Below are positions 6,805 through 11,742 of a DNA stretch of 11,742 nt, in pieces. The notes below the pieces were generated by a model. The model was not told the origin of the DNA, ran no database searches, and saw nothing but the letters and a program-made list of their open reading frames with translations. Position 1 is the first letter of the stretch. The number at the start of each line of letters is the position of its first letter. Position numbers and translations under genes: made by a program. Location of the stretch: positions 4,812-16,553 of the forward strand of contig DIFE01000129.1 in assembly GCA_002418985.1 (NCBI GenBank), in the 5' to 3' direction. This stretch comes from Deltaproteobacteria bacterium UBA5756. Lineage in GTDB: Bacteria; Desulfobacterota; Syntrophorhabdia; Syntrophorhabdales; Syntrophorhabdaceae.

Positions 6805-9800
6805 ATGTTCTCCAGGTTCTTCATTGAACGGCCCATCTTTGCAACCGTTGTGGCCACTCTCGTAGTCATTGCCGGCCTCGTGGCGATGAAAGCCCTGCCC
6901 GTTTCAATGTATCCGAACATCACGCCCGTTCAGGTCTCGGTGTCGACCACCTATCCCGGCGCAGATTCAAAAACGGTAAGTGATTCCGTGGCCGCACCCA
7001 TCGAGTCCCAGATCAACGGCGTCGACAACATGCTCTACATGACGTCGACATGCTCCAATACGGGGCAGATGCAGTTGACCGTCTACTTTACCCTGGACAC
7101 GGACCCCGATATCGCCCAGGTCCAGGTCCAGAACCGCGTTAACCTTGCCCTTCCCCAACTGCCCCAGGCCGTATCGCAATACGGCGTATCGGTGCAGAAA
7201 AAGGCGTCCAACATATTGATGATCCTTTCCGTTTTAAACAAGGACGGCCGCTATACGCCGGACTACGTCACCAATTATGCGAACGTCTATGTCCTCGACG
7301 CCATTAAACGGGTGGAGGGCGCCGGTGAGGCGCAGATCTTCGGCGTACCCGATCAGGCCATGCGCATCTGGATGAACCCCGACAGGATGGCCTCCCTGGG
7401 GGTCACCACGAGCGATATCCAGCAGGCCGTGTCCAAACAGAACGCGCTCTGGGGCGCAGGACAGATAGGCCAGCAGCCAAGCGATGACAAGGTCCAGTTG
7501 ACCCTGCCCGTGGTAACCCAGGCTCCCTTTATCAACCCCAAACAGTATGAAGACATAATACTCAGGACGAATCAGGCCGGCAGCGCCATAGTGAAGGTCG
7601 GGGACGTCGCCCGTGCCGAAGTCGGCCGCAAGCAATATATCGACGACAACCGGGTAAACGGGTTCGCCGCGACTCCCATCGCCGTCTATCAGCAGCCCGG
7701 TGTAAACGGGCTCGATGTCTCCAAGGCCGTACGGAAAACCATGGAGGACCTGCAGAAATCCATGCCCGACGGCATCGAATACAAGCTTTCCCTCGATACG
7801 ACGGACTTCGTGCGAATCTCCATCGAAGAAGTCGTCCACACCCTCTTTGAAGCTATCCTGCTGGTCATTTTCGTCGTCTATCTCTTCCTGCAGAGTTTCC
7901 GGTCCACAATTATCTGCACCGTGGCCATTTTTGTTTCGCTGATCGGGACATTTTGCGGAATGCTCGCCCTCGGGTTCTCCATCAATATGCTGACGCTGTT
8001 CGGTGTCGTTCTCGCCATCGGAATGGTGGTCGACGATGCGATCGTCGTCGTGGAGAACGTGGAACGAAACATGGTCAAGAAACATATGGCCCCGAAGGAG
8101 GCGACGCTCAAGGCCATGGAGGAGATCGGCACGTCGCTCATCGCCGTCGTGCTGGTTATGGCATCCGTCTTCATCCCTGCCGCATTTCTCCCGGGAACGA
8201 CAGGACAACTCTACAAACAGTTTGCTATTACCATCGTCATATCCGTGGCGCTCTCAGGGTTTGTGGCCCTCACCCTGACGCCGGCGATGTGTGCCCTGCT
8301 CCTCAAACATACGACCCCGACGCAAAAGGGGGTCTTCAAGTACTTCAACCGCTTCTTCGATTGGTTCAACCGTGGCTTTGACCGTTTCACTGTTGGATTC
8401 GGCGAAGCGGTCGTGCAGATGATCAAACGGATGACGGTCGCCTTCGGCATTCTGGCTGTTCTCATCGGCGCGCTCTTATACCTTTTCCATGCGATTCCCA
8501 CCAGCTTCGTACCCAACGAGGATCAGGGCTACCTGATGGCGGCCCTTATTATGCCTGACGCTGCCAGTTTGAAACGCACCTCGCAAACCGCGGACCAGAT
8601 AGACAAGATATTCGCCAAACAACCAGCGGTGGCCGACAGGACAGTCGTCAACGGATACAGTCTCCTCGACAGCCAGTACAAACCGAATGCGTCCACTTTT
8701 TTCATTACCCTCAAGGACTTCAAAGAACGTTATTCCTCGATGAGCCGGGCAAAGAAGGAAAATTCAGGGGCCATAGCCAGGGCAGTGCATGCCGAAGCAA
8801 GCGGCATCGACACGGGGATCTTCATCCCCATCGCGCCGCCCTCGATCCCGGGTATCGGAACGACGGGCGGATTCGAATTCTGGATCCAGGACAAGGGTTC
8901 CGGAGATCCGGCACGGCTCAACGAACTTGCCCAGCAATTCCTTGAAAAGGCCCGGACACGTCCCGAACTGACAGGCCTCAACTCAACCTTCAGGGCGGCT
9001 TCGCAGCAGCTCAGGGCTGACGTTGACCGTTCCAAGGCCATGCTTCTCAATGTTCCCGTGTCCGACGTGTACAGCGCCCTGCAAGCCCAGTTCGGCTCCA
9101 TAGTGGTAAGTCAGTTCAATCAGTACAGCCGCGTGTGGAACGTTACCCTCCAGTCCGATGCACCTTACAGGAGGGGCCCGGAGGATATCACCAAGCTTTA
9201 TACGAGATCCAACAGCGACGAGATGGTGCCGCTCTCCGCGGTGGTAACCACCAAGTACGTAACGGGGCCCGACCTGATGTCCCGCTTCAACGGCTTTCCT
9301 GCCGCGCAAATTACCGGCAGCGCGGCCTCCGGCCGCTCATCCGGAGAAGCGATCAAGGCCATGGAGGAGGTTGCCGCACAGGTGCTGCCCCAGGGCTACA
9401 GCTTTGCCTGGTCAGGCCTGGCATACCAGGAAAAACAGTCCGGAGGCACCTCATCGTCGGCATTCATCTTCGGTCTGATCATCGTGTTCCTCATCCTTGC
9501 AGCCCAGTTCGAATCGTGGGTCATGCCGGGATCCGTCATGACGGCAGTGCCCTTCGGTATCCTCGGCGCCCTCTTTTTTAACTGGGTGCGTGGTCTCGAA
9601 AACGATGTCTACTTCCAGATAGGTCTTTTAGTGCTTATCGGTCTCGGGGCAAAGAATGCGGTTCTGCGTGTCGCCTTTGCCGCGGACCTTCGTAAGCAGG
9701 GCCTGTCAATCATGGATGCGACAATCCAGGCAGGCGAACAGCGTTTGAGGCCCATCATCATGACCTCTCTCGCATTCATCTTTGGCGTCCTGCCGCTGGC

Positions 9801-10041
9801 CATCGCTACCGGAGCAGGCGCCAATGCGCGTCATTCGATCGGCACGGGCATCATCGGCGGCATGATCGGAGAGACGACGCTTGCCATGCTCTATGTCCCT
9901 CTCTTCTTCTATATCTTTGACAGATGGGCTGAAAAATCAGCAAAGAAAAGCGAGGCTTCCCCTTCAAAAAAAGGGACTCCGGAGGCAGTTGAGGGAACAA
10001 AACCAGCCGATGGCGGCGCACCGGAAGAGGGGGGAGGCTGA
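6805..10041 (+). CDS. RND multidrug efflux pump, HAE1 family (AcrB/MexF-type)
   Basis: This inner-membrane proton/substrate antiporter has 1078 residues (E. coli AcrB has 1049). It starts FFIERPIFA with TM1 (about 10-30), then a large periplasmic porter/docking loop, TM2-TM7 (about 347-560), a second large loop, and TM8-TM12 (about 885-1035). Proton-relay residues are present: VVDDAIVVVENVER with D410/D411 in TM4, K950 in AKNA (TM10), and R982 in RLRPIIMTSLAF (TM11). The periplasmic parts include TTYPGAD, QVQVQNRV and IFG, typical of hydrophobe/amphiphile pumps; the metal-pump signature is not seen. In TM10 the usual LIVEFA reads LRVAFA (R955, A957). A charged Lys/Glu/Gly tail of about 30 residues ends the protein. 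GGAGG, overlapping the end of the adaptor gene, serves as ribosome site. Drug, solvent or metabolite export is likely, but the substrate is unknown. Confidence 0.96.
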   Translation: MFSRFFIERPIFATVVATLVVIAGLVAMKALPVSMYPNITPVQVSVSTTYPGADSKTVSDSVAAPIESQINGVDNMLYMTSTCSNTGQMQLTVYFTLDTDPDIAQVQVQNRVNLALPQLPQAVSQYGVSVQKKASNILMILSVLNKDGRYTPDYVTNYANVYVLDAIKRVEGAGEAQIFGVPDQAMRIWMNPDRMASLGVTTSDIQQAVSKQNALWGAGQIGQQPSDDKVQLTLPVVTQAPFINPKQYEDIILRTNQAGSAIVKVGDVARAEVGRKQYIDDNRVNGFAATPIAVYQQPGVNGLDVSKAVRKTMEDLQKSMPDGIEYKLSLDTTDFVRISIEEVVHTLFEAILLVIFVVYLFLQSFRSTIICTVAIFVSLIGTFCGMLALGFSINMLTLFGVVLAIGMVVDDAIVVVENVERNMVKKHMAPKEATLKAMEEIGTSLIAVVLVMASVFIPAAFLPGTTGQLYKQFAITIVISVALSGFVALTLTPAMCALLLKHTTPTQKGVFKYFNRFFDWFNRGFDRFTVGFGEAVVQMIKRMTVAFGILAVLIGALLYLFHAIPTSFVPNEDQGYLMAALIMPDAASLKRTSQTADQIDKIFAKQPAVADRTVVNGYSLLDSQYKPNASTFFITLKDFKERYSSMSRAKKENSGAIARAVHAEASGIDTGIFIPIAPPSIPGIGTTGGFEFWIQDKGSGDPARLNELAQQFLEKARTRPELTGLNSTFRAASQQLRADVDRSKAMLLNVPVSDVYSALQAQFGSIVVSQFNQYSRVWNVTLQSDAPYRRGPEDITKLYTRSNSDEMVPLSAVVTTKYVTGPDLMSRFNGFPAAQITGSAASGRSSGEAIKAMEEVAAQVLPQGYSFAWSGLAYQEKQSGGTSSSAFIFGLIIVFLILAAQFESWVMPGSVMTAVPFGILGALFFNWVRGLENDVYFQIGLLVLIGLGAKNAVLRVAFAADLRKQGLSIMDATIQAGEQRLRPIIMTSLAFIFGVLPLAIATGAGANARHSIGTGIIGGMIGETTLAMLYVPLFFYIFDRWAEKSAKKSEASPSKKGTPEAVEGTKPADGGAPEEGGG

Positions 10042-10042
10042 C

Positions 10043-11500
10043 ATGTACAGGAAGCTGCTGTTTCTTCTTTTGATTGCCTTTTTTGCGGCAGGATGCGCTG
10101 TCGGCCCCGATTACAAACGCCCCGTAGTCGACGTCCCGCAGGCTTACCGGTACTCAAACGCCGAGGGGAAACCGGATGCGGCGGACAGTGAGTGGTGGAG
10201 ACAGTTCAAGGACCCCGTCCTTGATGAGTTCATCGCCGAAGCCCTTGCCAACAATATGACCGTGAAGATCGCCGCGGCAAACGTAGAACGCGCCTCGGGT
10301 ATTCTCATGACAACCCGCTCGGTGCTTTTTCCGCAGCTGTCGTATAACGGGACCGCTGAACGCGCGCAAATATCCAAGAACAATGTCACCCAGCCCCCGA
10401 CGCAGAACCCCTACAACAATTACCAGGCAGCGGGAGGCGTCAGCTGGGAGATCGACCTCTGGGGCCGCATCAGGCGCCTTACGGAATCAGCCCGGGCCAG
10501 CTTGTATGCGACCATGGAGGCAAGGCGAGGTATTGTCCTTTCTCTTACAGCCGAGGTGGCATCCGCCTATATTCAATTGCGCGCTCTCGACGAACAGCTT
10601 GCGATCGCCCGCGACACACTGAAAACATACCAGGAATCGGTGAGGATTTTCGAATTGCAGAACAAATACGGCCAGGTCTCGGGCATGACCGTCCAGCAGG
10701 CTCGGTCACAGTACGAGACAGCGGCGTCGCAGATCCCCCAGATCGAGATCCAGATCGCCCAGACGGAAAATGCCCTGTCCATCCTTCTTGGCCGCAACCC
10801 CGGACCGGTGAAACGGGGTCTTGCGCTTGCCGAGCTCGGGATGCCTCCCGTTCCGGCGGGCCTCCCCTCGGATCTTCTCGAACGACGTCCCGATATTCTC
10901 CAGGCCGAACAGAACCTCATCGCCGCCAATGCGCAGATCGGGGCAGCAAAGGCCCAGTTTTTTCCAAGGATCTCCCTGACCGGTGCCGCGGGCTGGTCCA
11001 GCGAGGACCTGTCAAACCTCTTCCTCGGGCCAAGTGCTGCGTGGAATTACGCCGGCACCATCACCGGCCCGATCTTCACGGGAGGCGGCTTGCTGGGACA
11101 GCTCAGACAGGCTGAAGCGCAGCAGAAGGCCGCTCTCTATGCCTACCAGCAGGCCATACAGAATGCCTTCGCCGATACCGAAAATGCACTTATCTCCCGG
11201 AGGAAACTGCAGGAACAACTCGCCGCCGAATTGAAAAGAGTGGCTGCCTACAAGGAATATGCGAGACTCGCAGGTCTCCAGTACAATGGCGGCTATACAC
11301 CGTACCTCACGGTACTTGACGCGCAGCAGCAGCTCTTCCCTGCCGAACTGAGCGCCATACAGACCAGCGCCTCAACCTTCATATCAGTGGTCAACCTTTA
11401 CAAGGCAATGGGCGGCGGCTGGGTGGCAAAGGCGGACGAACTTACCGGGACCCTGCCCGCACCGCAAGAAACTAAGGGTCAGGGGATGCAAAAGGAATAA
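10043..11500 (+). CDS. RND efflux outer-membrane lipoprotein (NodT/OprM family)
   Basis: This 485-residue protein forms the trimeric outer-membrane channel of the tripartite pump. I chose ATG 10043, one base after the pump stop, because GGAGG (10033-10037) sits five bases before it and the product starts with a lipoprotein signal ending AAGC (C18) followed by AVGPDYKRP, the family's usual mature N-terminus. The frame is open further upstream to 9881, but that part overlaps the pump and destroys the signal peptide. Two repeated halves of the OEP fold are visible, with SWEIDLWGRIRR (about 133-144) in the first and LLERRPDILQAEQNLIAA (about 277-294) leading into the second. Long Ala/Gln-rich helices form the periplasmic tunnel. 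It is the last gene of the operon. No hairpin with a T-run follows within the next 240 bases. Confidence 0.95.
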   Translation: MYRKLLFLLLIAFFAAGCAVGPDYKRPVVDVPQAYRYSNAEGKPDAADSEWWRQFKDPVLDEFIAEALANNMTVKIAAANVERASGILMTTRSVLFPQLSYNGTAERAQISKNNVTQPPTQNPYNNYQAAGGVSWEIDLWGRIRRLTESARASLYATMEARRGIVLSLTAEVASAYIQLRALDEQLAIARDTLKTYQESVRIFELQNKYGQVSGMTVQQARSQYETAASQIPQIEIQIAQTENALSILLGRNPGPVKRGLALAELGMPPVPAGLPSDLLERRPDILQAEQNLIAANAQIGAAKAQFFPRISLTGAAGWSSEDLSNLFLGPSAAWNYAGTITGPIFTGGGLLGQLRQAEAQQKAALYAYQQAIQNAFADTENALISRRKLQEQLAAELKRVAAYKEYARLAGLQYNGGYTPYLTVLDAQQQLFPAELSAIQTSASTFISVVNLYKAMGGGWVAKADELTGTLPAPQETKGQGMQKE

Positions 11501-11543
11501 GGATGGCTAAAGGCTAAAGCAAAAGAAGATGTGAATCCGCCCG

Positions 11544-11575
11544 CTGATCCCTGATCCGCCTGATCCCTGATCTGT
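11544..11575. repeat. Short direct repeat, two 16-base units
   Basis: CTGATCCCTGATC occurs at 11544-11556 and again at 11560-11572, a 16-base period. Each copy itself contains CTGATC twice. It lies in the non-coding stretch after the efflux operon; no function is evident. Confidence 0.7.
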
Positions 11576-11646
11576 CCAAAATAATGTAAGGTCAACCTCT
11601 TTCCGGACAGTCACAAACTAACGCATAATCCCCCATATTCTTCCCC

Positions 11647-11742
11647 CGTCATTCCACCACCACCTTCCTCCGTCATTCCACCACCACCTTCCTCCGTCAT
11701 TCCAGCCCTTTCTTCCTCCGTCATTCCACCACCACCTTCCTC
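11647..11742. repeat. 24-base tandem repeat, four copies, running into the right edge
   Basis: Four units start at 11647, 11671, 11695 and 11719, each exactly 24 bases. Units 1, 2 and 4 are identical (CGTCATTCC followed by CACC-rich sequence and TTCCTC). Unit 3 keeps both ends but has a changed middle (AGCCCTTTC). The window ends exactly at the end of unit 4, so the array probably continues. On the minus strand the units read EEGGGGMT per copy and the frame stays open until TGA at 11613-11611, so a coding origin is possible but unsupported. There are no spacers, so it is not a CRISPR array. Confidence 0.9.

Noticed and set aside
7234..8208. Minus-strand open frame of 324 codons inside the pump gene
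   Set aside because: His/Asp-rich antisense shadow of RND pump codons, with no family match; the pump frame is unmistakable.
9881..10042. Upstream extension of the outer-membrane factor to 9881
   Set aside because: It overlaps the pump's C-terminus and would bury the lipoprotein signal; ATG 10043 has GGAGG five bases upstream.
11572..11610. Inverted repeat CTGTCC / GGACAG after the efflux operon
   Set aside because: Only 6 base pairs with a 27-base loop and no following T-run; not supportable as a terminator.
11647..11742. 24-base repeats as a CRISPR array
   Set aside because: The units are directly contiguous with no spacers.

Overview
The window looks like a piece of a mesophilic, fairly GC-rich Gram-negative genome. 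An outer-membrane lipoprotein of an RND efflux system shows the double envelope. The single-chain molybdenum aldehyde oxidoreductase resembles Mop of Desulfovibrio gigas and points to an anaerobic Desulfobacterota-type (former Deltaproteobacteria) bacterium. That placement is inference from protein style, not a phylogeny.

Layout. (1) Positions 1-2344, minus strand: most of a molybdopterin and [2Fe-2S] aldehyde oxidoreductase. Its start is at 2344 and its last ~120 residues lie off the left edge. (2) Positions 2345-2632: a divergent intergenic region with one plausible sigma70-type promoter on each strand. (3) Positions 2633-5142, plus strand: a TPR-CHAT (caspase-like HetF-associated) protein. 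The C-terminal 2.3 kb is intact with a His/Cys dyad. The 5' part, which carries a signal peptide and the first TPR unit, is broken by an in-frame TAG and two frame changes within about 80 bases. (4) Positions 5143-5442: a 300-base gap holding a 36-codon ORF with a good Shine-Dalgarno, a weak promoter candidate, and a 15-base near-perfect palindrome plus a direct half-site just ahead of the efflux operon. (5) Positions 5443-11500: a complete, tightly packed tripartite RND efflux operon (lipoprotein adaptor, HAE1-type pump, NodT/OprM-type outer-membrane factor) with gaps of 3 and 1 bases, so probably translationally coupled. (6) Positions 11501-11742: non-coding repeat-rich DNA, ending in a perfectly phased 24-base tandem repeat that runs to, and probably past, the right edge.

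Functionally, the three efflux genes form one self-contained machine: the pump in the inner membrane, the adaptor in the periplasm and the channel in the outer membrane. No regulator for it is present in the window. The oxidoreductase and the TPR-CHAT gene are divergently oriented, with no evident functional link to each other or to the pump. I see no RNA genes, insertion sequences, CRISPR array or clear intrinsic terminator. The most unusual points are the clustered lesions in the TPR-CHAT gene, two departures from the classical Mop motifs, and an altered transmembrane motif in the pump.
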